A stretch of DNA of 9,399 nt from positions 1 to 9,399 of the forward strand of contig JANTGW010000029.1 in the NCBI GenBank assembly GCA_024762705.1. The letters are read 5' to 3'. The position numbers and the translations under genes are program-made. How positions within the stretch are numbered: position 1 is the stretch's first letter; each line of letters opens with the position of its first letter. The stretch is from Sulfurimonas sp. (lineage in GTDB: Bacteria > Campylobacterota > Campylobacteria > Campylobacterales > Sulfurimonadaceae). The notes under the pieces are model-generated. The model was given only the letters and a program-made list of their open reading frames with translations. It did no database searches and was not told the DNA's origin. Positions 1-6,126 of the stretch are shown here, in pieces.

Positions 1-261
1 ATTAAAATTTCCGTATATGCACTCTATATTTTCTGCTTTTGGATGCAGCTGCAGCATACCTGGAGCAAAATCTACTGCTGTAAGCTTTTCATATTTCCAT
101 GTGACTTTTTTTGCTAATGTGCCGTCACCGCATCCTAGGTCCAAAATATTTTGAGGCTGTGAATCTACCAACGAGAGAAGTTTATCGGCTACTTTTTGCT
201 GAATTACATTATAAGAACCATAGTGGGTTGCATACTTTGAAAACTCTGAACTTACTTTCAT
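1..261 (-). CDS. SAM-dependent methyltransferase, BioC-like, 5' part only
   Basis: This is the N-terminal 87 codons of a class I SAM-dependent methyltransferase, read from an ATG at 261 to the window edge without a stop. Residues 39-47 (ILDLGCGDG) are the glycine-rich SAM-binding motif I after the first beta strand. D64 in TAVDF fits the acidic residue that binds the SAM ribose at the end of strand 2. The N-terminal pattern with YGSYNVIQ at residues 14-21 resembles BioC, the malonyl-ACP O-methyltransferase that opens biotin synthesis, so BioC is the best guess. Most of the protein is missing, and a related small-molecule methyltransferase remains possible. The start lies 10 bp after the znuB stop, with a weak GAG-type ribosome site just ahead; an in-frame stop at 283-285 rules out any start much further upstream. 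The spacing suggests it is the last visible gene of the znuACB operon. The methyltransferase call is strong; the BioC call is moderate. Confidence 0.8.
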   Translation of the reverse strand, partial: MKVSSEFSKYATHYGSYNVIQQKVADKLLSLVDSQPQNILDLGCGDGTLAKKVTWKYEKLTAVDFAPGMLQLHPKAENIECIYGNFN

Positions 262-271
262 CGGCTCTGTA

Positions 272-1069
272 TCACTTTCTGTTTATAAAAAGGGAAACAA
301 TAAAAATAACTATAACAGAAAGCACAATTGTTGCACCCGAAGGCAGAGAATAATAATATGAAAGACTCATTCCGAATATAACACTAAAAAGGGCGAAAAA
401 AAGCGAAATAAGCATTGTGTTTCTAAAGCCTACTCTATACTGCAACGCAGCAACTGTCGGAATAACCATCAATGCACCGATAAGCAAACTTCCTACCACA
501 CGGATAGAAAGAGCAATGATAATCGCGACAACCGTAACAAGTAAAAAGTTCAAAAACTTGACTTTGATACCGCTTGTTTTTGCCACTTCTTCATCATAAG
601 CAATAAAATAAAGTTCTTTGGAAAAAAGAAGCAAAAAGACTAAAGATATACTTCCAACAATCACTATTGTCATGACATCTTCATCCGTAACTGACAAGAT
701 AGAACCAAAGAGATAAGAAAAGAGTGAATTGTTAAAAGCACCGCCTAGCGAAACGATAATCACTGCTACTGCCAGCGAGCCTGAAAGAATAATCGCTAAA
801 ATAGCATCGCTGTAAAGAGAAAATGCACTTCTGAGATACTCTATAAGCCATGCAGAAGCAATAGCTACAACTACAGCAACCCATAATGGATTATAACCTC
901 CAACAAGCCCAACGGCTACACCTACAAGAGCTGAATGTGCCAAAGTTTCGCTCATAAGAGAATAGCGGCGCAATACCACAAAGTTACCGCTAATAGACGC
1001 TAAAACTGCGATAAAAAGCCCTGCTATAAATGCTCTTTGCATAAAATCATAATGAAACATTTCAAACAT
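272..1069 (-). CDS. znuB: Zinc ABC transporter, membrane permease subunit ZnuB
   Basis: This 265-residue integral membrane protein belongs to the ABC-3 family of metal permeases and forms the channel through which ZnuA-delivered zinc enters the cytoplasm. It is almost entirely hydrophobic, with about eight apparent membrane segments. The family hallmarks are SETLAHSALVGVAVG at residues 40-54 and the loop around TSGIKVKFLNF at 165-175, which is likely where the ATPase docks. RVVGSLLIGALMVIPTVAA at 190-208 is another well-conserved stretch. Length is normal for the family. The ATG at 1069 is chosen because AAGGAT lies just upstream, overlapping the TAA stop of znuC; a second Met at codon 4 is possible. 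It is translated after znuC and is followed 10 bp later by the methyltransferase gene. The zinc specificity is inferred from ZnuA's His-rich loop, since ABC-3 permeases also serve manganese and iron. Confidence 0.93.
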   Translation of the reverse strand: MFEMFHYDFMQRAFIAGLFIAVLASISGNFVVLRRYSLMSETLAHSALVGVAVGLVGGYNPLWVAVVVAIASAWLIEYLRSAFSLYSDAILAIILSGSLAVAVIIVSLGGAFNNSLFSYLFGSILSVTDEDVMTIVIVGSISLVFLLLFSKELYFIAYDEEVAKTSGIKVKFLNFLLVTVVAIIIALSIRVVGSLLIGALMVIPTVAALQYRVGFRNTMLISLFFALFSVIFGMSLSYYYSLPSGATIVLSVIVIFIVSLFINRK

Positions 1070-1077
1070 AATTATCC

Positions 1078-1842
1078 TTAGTGCTCATGTTTATGGTGAT
1101 GAAGGGCATGGGCATCAATACCGTACAAATTACTTACTTCTTCACAACTGAGCATCTTTTTCGGATTATTGCAGATCGTTGCTTTTTGGTTTATAGTAAA
1201 CAAACGACCGATATCATCCACAATTACTCCAATATCATGTGTAATAAATAAAATAGTTATATTTTCTTCTTTGTTAAGCTTTGCCAATAAAGCATAGAAT
1301 CTTTGCTGTGACACCATATCTACCCCGGTATTGGGTTCATCTAAAATAAGAATCTTCGGTGCCGATGCCAATGCCCTTGCTATCATTACACGCTGACGCT
1401 GACCTCCTGAGAGCGTGCCGATCATTTTATCTTTTAGATTAAGGATATCCATTTTTACCATGGCATCTTCTACCATTACCTTATCTTCGCTGCTCATGCC
1501 TGCGAATATCCCTCTTTTTGCTATACGACCCATTTTTACAATATCTTCAACTGTTGCAGGAAAGTTTTCATCGACATGGGTTGCGCGTTGTGGCACATAA
1601 CCTATTTTGTACCATTCATTGAAATCTTTTAATTTTTTGCCAAATATTTTTATTTCCCCGGATGTAGGCTGTTCAAGTCCAAGCAGCATACGAATAAGCG
1701 TTGTTTTTCCACCACCGTTTGGACCAATGATTGCAATATACTCACCTTCAAAAATTTCAAATGATATATCTGAAAGAATTTTTTGCCCGCGAACAGTAAA
1801 GTTAAGATTCTTTACATCAAAGATGGGTACTTTGAATTTCAT
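1078..1842 (-). CDS. znuC: Zinc ABC transporter, ATP-binding subunit ZnuC
   Basis: This is the cytoplasmic ATPase that powers zinc import through ZnuB. All ABC signatures are intact. Counting from the ATG, they are Walker A GPNGGGKTT at about 40-48, the Q-loop Gln in YVPQR at about 85, the signature LSGGQ at about 144-148, Walker B ILILDEP at about 165-171 and the H-loop His in ITHD at about 202. The protein is 254 residues, normal for the family. It ends in a His-rich tail (HALHHHKHEH) that could bind zinc in the cytosol. The ATG at 1842 is preferred because it overlaps the znuA TGA as ATGA, a typical translational-coupling arrangement. A GTG two codons upstream (1848) is also in frame. The stop at 1078-1080 overlaps the ribosome site of znuB. 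Confidence 0.94.
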   Translation of the reverse strand: MKFKVPIFDVKNLNFTVRGQKILSDISFEIFEGEYIAIIGPNGGGKTTLIRMLLGLEQPTSGEIKIFGKKLKDFNEWYKIGYVPQRATHVDENFPATVEDIVKMGRIAKRGIFAGMSSEDKVMVEDAMVKMDILNLKDKMIGTLSGGQRQRVMIARALASAPKILILDEPNTGVDMVSQQRFYALLAKLNKEENITILFITHDIGVIVDDIGRLFTINQKATICNNPKKMLSCEEVSNLYGIDAHALHHHKHEH

Positions 1843-2780
1843 TTGCACATCAGGGCCTTGGAAAGTTTTTGAAGGTTTTGACGCATGATATCTCTATAGG
1901 TCATTCCTGCCTTTGCTTCATCCGCCGTAATATTACCTAGTGGCTGAAATACATCAACCGTAATATTTGCATCTTTGGCTATTGTTCTTGTAATTTTATC
2001 ATTTACAAAACTTTCATAGAAAATTGTCTGAATACCTTTTTTATGAATATCCTGAAAAGTTTTTTCAATCACTTTAGCACTTGGCTGGGCTTCAGGAGAA
2101 AGACCTGTAAGTGACTCCACTCCAAAACCATATCTGTCTGCCACATAACCGAGAGCATTATGGCTTACAACAACCGTATCTTTTTTACAGTTTGAGAGTG
2201 TTTGCTTATATTCTGCATCAAGTTGATTCAACATTTTAATATAGCTGTCTCTATTTTTTATGTAAAGTTCTTTATTTTGAGGCTGTAGATCAATCAGCTC
2301 TTTTGTAATTAGCTCTGTTGCTTTTTTCATATTGTCAAAATCAAGCCAATAATGTGGGTCTATCCCTCCATGATGATGGTGCTCGGCATGCTCATCATGT
2401 TCATCCTCTTCTTCATCCATATCTGCTAGTTCTCGTAACTTTACATGTTTACTGATATCTACAGCCTTATGCTTGAACTTAAACCCGTGAATCCATGGTT
2501 CAAGACCTGCACCGCTATAAAAAACCAATGAACTCTTTTCTATACTGCTCATCAGTTTTGGTGTAGGCTCAAAACTATGCGGATCAACGCCAAAAGGCAA
2601 AATGTTAATGACCTCAAGTGTATCCCCTGCAATATGTTTAGTAATATCATAGAGGGCGAAAGTAGTAACACCTACTATGGGTTTTGAACCATGTATAGAA
2701 TTTTTTTCATTTTGTATTATAATAAGCAAAACTGCCAAAAGCAGCAGTAAAATCAATGCGATTATTTTTATATTTTTCAC
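1839..2780 (-). CDS. znuA: Zinc ABC transporter, periplasmic zinc-binding protein ZnuA
   Basis: This is the solute-binding protein that captures zinc and delivers it to ZnuB (cluster A-I, TroA/ZnuA fold). In the 313-residue form from GTG 2780, the likely metal ligands are H68 (DPHSFEP), H143 (DPHYWLD), H207 (VVSHNALGY) and an acidic residue near 256-261 (YESFVND). Between the first two lies an acidic, His-rich loop at about 121-137, typical of zinc-specific rather than manganese-specific members. The N terminus is a short basic stretch plus a long hydrophobic segment (about 7-22) with no lipobox Cys and no obvious signal peptidase I site, so it may stay membrane-anchored. The GTG start is chosen because AAGG lies 6 bases upstream and a TATAAT -10 box covers the only longer start (TTG at 2819, giving 326 residues). 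It is first in the operon and overlaps znuC by 4 bp. Confidence 0.92.
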   Translation of the reverse strand: MKNIKIIALILLLLLAVLLIIIQNEKNSIHGSKPIVGVTTFALYDITKHIAGDTLEVINILPFGVDPHSFEPTPKLMSSIEKSSLVFYSGAGLEPWIHGFKFKHKAVDISKHVKLRELADMDEEEDEHDEHAEHHHHGGIDPHYWLDFDNMKKATELITKELIDLQPQNKELYIKNRDSYIKMLNQLDAEYKQTLSNCKKDTVVVSHNALGYVADRYGFGVESLTGLSPEAQPSAKVIEKTFQDIHKKGIQTIFYESFVNDKITRTIAKDANITVDVFQPLGNITADEAKAGMTYRDIMRQNLQKLSKALMCK

Positions 2781-2786
2781 TTTAGG

Positions 2787-2790
2787 CCTT
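2787..2790 (-). promoter_or_regulatory. Ribosome binding site supporting the GTG start of znuA
   Basis: On the minus strand AAGG lies 6 bases before the GTG at 2780. The competing TTG at 2819 lies within the predicted -10 box and so should not be on the transcript. The predicted leader is only about 30 nt. Confidence 0.6.
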
Positions 2791-2818
2791 AAAACTGTAT
2801 TTTTATTTACTATATGCA

Positions 2819-2847
2819 ATTATACCCTCTTTTTGGAAGTTTGATAA
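2819..2847 (-). promoter_or_regulatory. Predicted sigma-70 promoter for znuACB
   Basis: On the minus strand, TTATCA at 2847-2842 (4 of 6 to TTGACA) is followed after exactly 17 bp by a perfect TATAAT at 2824-2819. Transcription would begin near 2812. The -35 bases coincide with the -35 of the opposite-strand secG promoter. Zinc-uptake operons are usually repressed by the Fur-family regulator Zur, but I could not recognise a convincing palindromic Zur site here. Confidence 0.6.
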
Positions 2848-2869
2848 TATAAGATTTTTTAGATATAAT
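2841..2869 (+). promoter_or_regulatory. Predicted sigma-70 promoter for secG-frr-pyrE
   Basis: TTGATA at 2841-2846 (5 of 6 to TTGACA), a 17 bp spacer and a perfect TATAAT at 2864-2869 form a near-consensus promoter. The predicted start near 2876 leaves a leader of about 19 nt that includes TAGGAAA, the ribosome site of secG (AGGA at 2885-2888). So strong a -35 is notable, since Campylobacterota promoters often lack a recognisable one. Confidence 0.65.
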
Positions 2870-2894
2870 TCGCCACTTTAATTTAGGAAAATAT

Positions 2895-3221
2895 ATGACT
2901 ACCAGTCTTTTACTTATAGTTCAAATCGTATTAGTTATCATCTTGGTTATAGCCGTGCTGTTACAAAAAAGCTCTAGTATAGGGCTTGGAGCATACAGCG
3001 GTTCAAACGAATCAGTGTTTGGAGCAAAAGGACCGAGCAGTTTCTTGGCAAAAGCTACATTTACTATTGGGTTCTTGTTTGTTGTAAACACTATAACACT
3101 AGGTTACATGTATGCGCAATCTGCACAGTCTTCTGTAGTAGATGAAATGGTTCCGACAACAGATGTTGCAGCACCGACAGTACCATCGACACCTGAAACA
3201 CCATCAACTACGCAAAAATAA
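2895..3221 (+). CDS. secG: Preprotein translocase subunit SecG
   Basis: SecG is the small accessory subunit of the SecYEG channel in the inner membrane and aids SecA-driven protein export. The 108-residue protein has two membrane segments (about 4-23 and 53-73). They are joined by the conserved cytoplasmic loop with LLQKSSSIGLGAYSGS at 22-37 and VFGAKG at 41-46, which is diagnostic of the family. The C-terminal 25 or so residues form a Pro/Thr/Ser-rich, probably disordered tail predicted to be periplasmic. The ATG at 2895 has AGGA 6 bases upstream. It heads a plus-strand operon with frr (21 bp downstream) and pyrE; I know the same order from C. jejuni and H. pylori. Confidence 0.93.
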   Translation: MTTSLLLIVQIVLVIILVIAVLLQKSSSIGLGAYSGSNESVFGAKGPSSFLAKATFTIGFLFVVNTITLGYMYAQSAQSSVVDEMVPTTDVAAPTVPSTPETPSTTQK

Positions 3222-3228
3222 TCTATAA

Positions 3229-3234
3229 AAGGAG
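3229..3234 (+). promoter_or_regulatory. Strong Shine-Dalgarno site of frr
   Basis: AAGGAG lies 8 bases before the frr ATG at 3243, a near-optimal distance. A second, out-of-frame ATG at 3238-3240 lies only 3 bases from it and opens a three-codon frame (Met-Glu-Cys-stop) that ends at 3249, inside frr. Spacing and coding both favour 3243. Confidence 0.75.
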
Positions 3235-3242
3235 AAAATGGA

Positions 3243-3800
3243 ATGTTAGACGAAATATTTAATGAATGTGAAACAAAAATGCAGGGCAGCATTGAACATA
3301 TGCAAAGAGATTTCAAAACACTCAGAACAGGAAAAGTTACAACTGCCGTTCTTGATAATGTGAAAATTGATTACTATGGAACACCTACTCCTCTTGACCA
3401 GGTCGGCTCTGTAATAGCAGCCGATGCTACAACTATAGTTATCAATCCTTGGGAAAAAAACCTTTTACCAGATATCGAGACAGCTATAAATGCCGCAAAT
3501 ATAGGTGTAAACCCTAATAATGACGGTGAACAGATCAAACTCTTTTTTCCTCCTATGACAGTTGAGCAACGTCAAGAATCTGTTAAACAAATGAAAGGCA
3601 TGGGTGAAAATGCAAAAATTTCCATCAGAAACGACAGACGTGATGCAAATGACAAAATAAAAAAACTTGAAAAAGAAAAAGAAATTACGCAAGACGAGTC
3701 TAAATCTGCCCAAGAAAATGTACAAAAAATTACAGACAAATATATAGCTAAAGTCGACAGCATCTTAAAAGATAAAGAAGCTGAAATACTAAAAGTTTAA
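3243..3800 (+). CDS. frr: Ribosome recycling factor
   Basis: RRF works with EF-G in the cytoplasm to split the post-termination ribosome so that it can start a new round. The 185-residue length is standard. Conserved signatures are LRTGKVT at 27-33 (LRTGRA in many homologues), [15 protein letters not shown] at 40-54, the INPW turn at 67-70, PPMTVEQR at 103-110, and the RRDAN and KIKKLEK helix at 132-144. These match the two-domain RRF architecture, in which a three-helix bundle formed by both ends flanks a small beta domain. Its stop is 4 bp before the pyrE start, so the two are very probably cotranscribed and translationally coupled. Confidence 0.96.
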   Translation: MLDEIFNECETKMQGSIEHMQRDFKTLRTGKVTTAVLDNVKIDYYGTPTPLDQVGSVIAADATTIVINPWEKNLLPDIETAINAANIGVNPNNDGEQIKLFFPPMTVEQRQESVKQMKGMGENAKISIRNDRRDANDKIKKLEKEKEITQDESKSAQENVQKITDKYIAKVDSILKDKEAEILKV

Positions 3801-3804
3801 TTTT

Positions 3805-4413
3805 ATGAATGTAAAGCAAATATATATGGATGCTGATGCTCTGTTAGAGGGGCATTTTAAGCTCAGTTCAGGCAACCATTCACAATTTTACCTACAATCT
3901 GCAAAAGTTTTAGAAGATCCAAAAACGGCAAAACTTTTGGCAGATGAACTTGCAAAGCAGATTAAAGCGAGCGGTCTTGAAATAGACACTGTTTGTGCTC
4001 CTGCACTTGGCGGCCTCATCGCAGGATTTGCTCTTGCAACGGCACTAGACGTGAGAAGTATCTTTGCAGAGAGAGTTGATGGAAAAATGACTATTCGCCG
4101 TGGCTTTGAAATAAAGCCTGGCGAAAAAGTTCTTATGTGTGAAGACATCATTACAACCGGTGGAAGCGCTATGGAAGCTGCAGAAGTTGTCAAAGAGCTC
4201 GGTGGTGAAATAGTAGGTGTTGCAGCACTCGCAAACCGAGGGTTTTGTCATAGAGAAGGCAGTGATGTTCAAACAAAACCAAACTGCAAACTCCCTCAGG
4301 ACATCCCATTTTTTGCACTTGCTGACTTTACTTTTGAGATGTACTCTCCCGAAGCATGCCCACTCTGTAAAGACGGCAGCGAAGCCATCAAACCAGGCTC
4401 ACGCGGAAATTGA
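3805..4413 (+). CDS. pyrE: Orotate phosphoribosyltransferase
   Basis: PyrE joins orotate to PRPP to give OMP, the fifth step of de novo pyrimidine synthesis. The 202-residue protein has the PRPP-binding loop [13 protein letters not shown] at 109-121, with the acidic pair and TTGGS typical of type I phosphoribosyltransferases. The flexible catalytic region is the segment [16 protein letters not shown] at 88-103. [18 protein letters not shown] at 22-39 fits the orotate-side N terminus. A CPLC pair near the C terminus (residues 186-189) is visible but of unknown meaning. No good Shine-Dalgarno precedes the ATG, so it probably relies on coupling to frr, which ends 4 bp upstream. It converges with the antiporter gene, whose stop is 11 bp away. 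Confidence 0.95.
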   Translation: MNVKQIYMDADALLEGHFKLSSGNHSQFYLQSAKVLEDPKTAKLLADELAKQIKASGLEIDTVCAPALGGLIAGFALATALDVRSIFAERVDGKMTIRRGFEIKPGEKVLMCEDIITTGGSAMEAAEVVKELGGEIVGVAALANRGFCHREGSDVQTKPNCKLPQDIPFFALADFTFEMYSPEACPLCKDGSEAIKPGSRGN

Positions 4414-4424
4414 TTGTTTAGCCT

Positions 4425-6050
4425 CTAGCTGTATCTCAGCTGGCAGGTTAGCATTCTTTCTACCAAGACTCTTGCTACCTCAACTTTTCCATCTACGATT
4501 GTTGTAATATCCAAATCAGCAAGCTTTTCTTTTTCTTCGAGTGAAACGACCTTGACAATAACATTTGCATCTTTTGAGTGATCCAATACTGCTTCACATA
4601 TCAAACGCTTTTTTTCAACATTATCCAGTGTTACAATGATTGATGCTGCCTGATCAATGTTGAGTGCTTCAATTATAGCTGTTTTAGACGCATCACCAAG
4701 ATATGCTTCCTTCCCATCTTTTAATGCCTCTTTGACATGTTTGTTAGAATTGTCAATGACAACATAAGGCATACCAAGCTCTTCAAGATGCTTTGTCACA
4801 AATTTACCGACTACACTGTATCCACAGACAACGACATGGTTTCTTCTTCCCTTAAGTGCAGACATATCTGTAACTATGTCCTTTTCTTTAATCAGCTTTT
4901 CAGTTATTGCATTAATATATGGTACGAAAAACGGGGTAACAATCATTGAAAATATTACTATAAGCACCAATAAAGAAGCAAGCTTACCATCTATAATATG
5001 TCCTGATTCAGCCAATGCGAAAATAACAAATGAAAATTCACCGACCTGAGAAAGGAACAGAGCAGTTTTTAGCGATGTTGCATTTGTACTGCTTAAACGC
5101 AGAAACAAAAACATAAGTAACGACTTTATGGTAAAAATAAGTATAAAGATCCCTATAATAAGCCCGGTATATTCGACAAACAAAGAAATATCTATTTTCA
5201 TTCCTACGACAACAAAGAAAGTACCCAATAAAATATCTTTAAAAGGTGCTATATCCGACTCTACTTTGTGATGATACTTGGTCTCAGCTATGATCATTCC
5301 CGCTACAAATGCACCCAAGGAGTACGTAAAACCCATGTAGTATGCAAACAATGAAGATGCCATAACAATAAAGAGTACAGAACCCATAAAGAGCTCATCG
5401 AGTTCAGATGAAGCAGAAAAATGTAACAGCCAGGCAACCACTTTTTTGCCGATTGTGAACATAACGGTTATGACAACGGCAACACTTAAAAGCGTATACC
5501 ATAAAATCTTTGCAATATCCTGCTCTGCTCCTTCATTGGTCAAAAAGCTTATAAGAATTAAAATAGGGATAACCGCTATATCTTGAAAAATCAGAATTCC
5601 CGTTGCATTTTGACCATAAGGACTATATATCTCTTTAGAGCTTTTTAAGTATGTCAGCACGATTGCCGTTGATGAGAGTGAAAAGGCAAGCGCTATTATA
5701 ATAGCAGATTTTGCACCTAGACCAAAAACATAATGTGCCAACAAAAAAGCAACAACTGTCGTCAATCCGACCTGTAAAAATCCGTTGACAAATATCTCTT
5801 TTTTCATAGACCCCATTCTTGCCAAAGAAATTTCCAGACCTATTGTAAACATCAAAAAGACGATGCCGAACTCTCCTGCCATTTCCAACTCATGCGAATG
5901 GCTTGCATCATGCAGGTCAAAACCGTAGGCAATAATCGTACCGGTAATAATATACCCTATAATCTGTGAAATCCCTATTTTTTTCAAAAAAATGTTTATA
6001 ACAATGGAAAGACCAAGAGCGATAATGATATAAAGTAAAATATTTTGCAT
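4425..6050 (-). CDS. CPA2-family monovalent cation:proton antiporter with RCK domain (KefB-like)
   Basis: This 541-residue inner-membrane protein resembles KefB/KefC and related CPA2 exchangers, which move K+ or Na+ against H+. Residues 1 to about 385 form the Na_H_exchanger domain, with roughly 12 hydrophobic segments and the family motif FQDIAVIP at 155-162 (Q156-D157), where the Asp is the expected ion-coupling residue. LAFSLSSTAIVL at 121-132 and FLSQVGEFSFVIFAL at 332-346 are also typical. Residues 403 to about 530 are an RCK/TrkA-N Rossmann domain (VVVCGYSVVGKF, then VVIDNS) that would bind a dinucleotide and gate transport. The third glycine-motif position is Ser instead of Gly. The protein ends just after this domain, with no TrkA-C domain. 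The ATG at 6050 has AGG about 4 bases upstream; a longer reading would run antisense into pyrG and is rejected. Ion and regulation are not decidable from sequence, so I give no symbol. Confidence 0.9.
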   Translation of the reverse strand: MQNILLYIIIALGLSIVINIFLKKIGISQIIGYIITGTIIAYGFDLHDASHSHELEMAGEFGIVFLMFTIGLEISLARMGSMKKEIFVNGFLQVGLTTVVAFLLAHYVFGLGAKSAIIIALAFSLSSTAIVLTYLKSSKEIYSPYGQNATGILIFQDIAVIPILILISFLTNEGAEQDIAKILWYTLLSVAVVITVMFTIGKKVVAWLLHFSASSELDELFMGSVLFIVMASSLFAYYMGFTYSLGAFVAGMIIAETKYHHKVESDIAPFKDILLGTFFVVVGMKIDISLFVEYTGLIIGIFILIFTIKSLLMFLFLRLSSTNATSLKTALFLSQVGEFSFVIFALAESGHIIDGKLASLLVLIVIFSMIVTPFFVPYINAITEKLIKEKDIVTDMSALKGRRNHVVVCGYSVVGKFVTKHLEELGMPYVVIDNSNKHVKEALKDGKEAYLGDASKTAIIEALNIDQAASIIVTLDNVEKKRLICEAVLDHSKDANVIVKVVSLEEKEKLADLDITTIVDGKVEVARVLVERMLTCQLRYS

Positions 6051-6077
6051 AAACCTGCTTTCATAATTTAATAAGAC

Positions 6078-6083
6078 ATTATA
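6078..6083 (-). promoter_or_regulatory. Predicted -10 box for the antiporter gene
   Basis: TATAAT on the minus strand, 27 bases before the ATG at 6050, gives a predicted leader of about 20 nt. No good -35 is visible, which is common in Campylobacterota. It lies 3 bp from an opposite-strand TATAAT for pyrG. Confidence 0.45.
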
Positions 6084-6086
6084 TAC

Positions 6087-6092
6087 TATAAT
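6087..6092 (+). promoter_or_regulatory. Predicted -10 box for pyrG-recJ
   Basis: TATAAT lies 34 bases before the pyrG ATG. A second TATAAT at 6099-6104, part of the 12-bp palindrome TTATAATTATAA at 6098-6109, is also possible, but it would leave a leader of only about 15 nt ahead of the GGAG ribosome site at 6116-6119. No clear -35 is seen for either. Confidence 0.45.
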
Positions 6093-6126
6093 CGCGCTTA
6101 TAATTATAAATATATGGAGATTTTTA

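Noticed and set aside
111..353. Plus-strand open frame of 80 codons at the left end
   Set aside because: It is antisense to the methyltransferase start and the znuB end, both supported by motifs; its translation resembles nothing I know.
1415..1888. Plus-strand open frames antisense to znuC
   Set aside because: They mirror the conserved ABC ATPase codons on the other strand and have no motif of their own.
2370..2420. Repetitive CAT/ATG-rich stretch that looks like a simple repeat
   Set aside because: It is simply the His/Asp/Glu-rich metal loop of ZnuA on the minus strand.
2841..2870. Possible Zur operator in the znuA/secG intergenic region
   Set aside because: The AT-rich bases include near repeats (ATATAAGAT and AGATATAAT), but they do not form a convincing inverted repeat and I cannot match a known Zur consensus.
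4427..4443. Short inverted repeat AGCT...AGCT near the end of the antiporter gene, considered as a terminator
   Set aside because: Four base pairs with no T run is far too weak, and it lies within the antiporter coding sequence.
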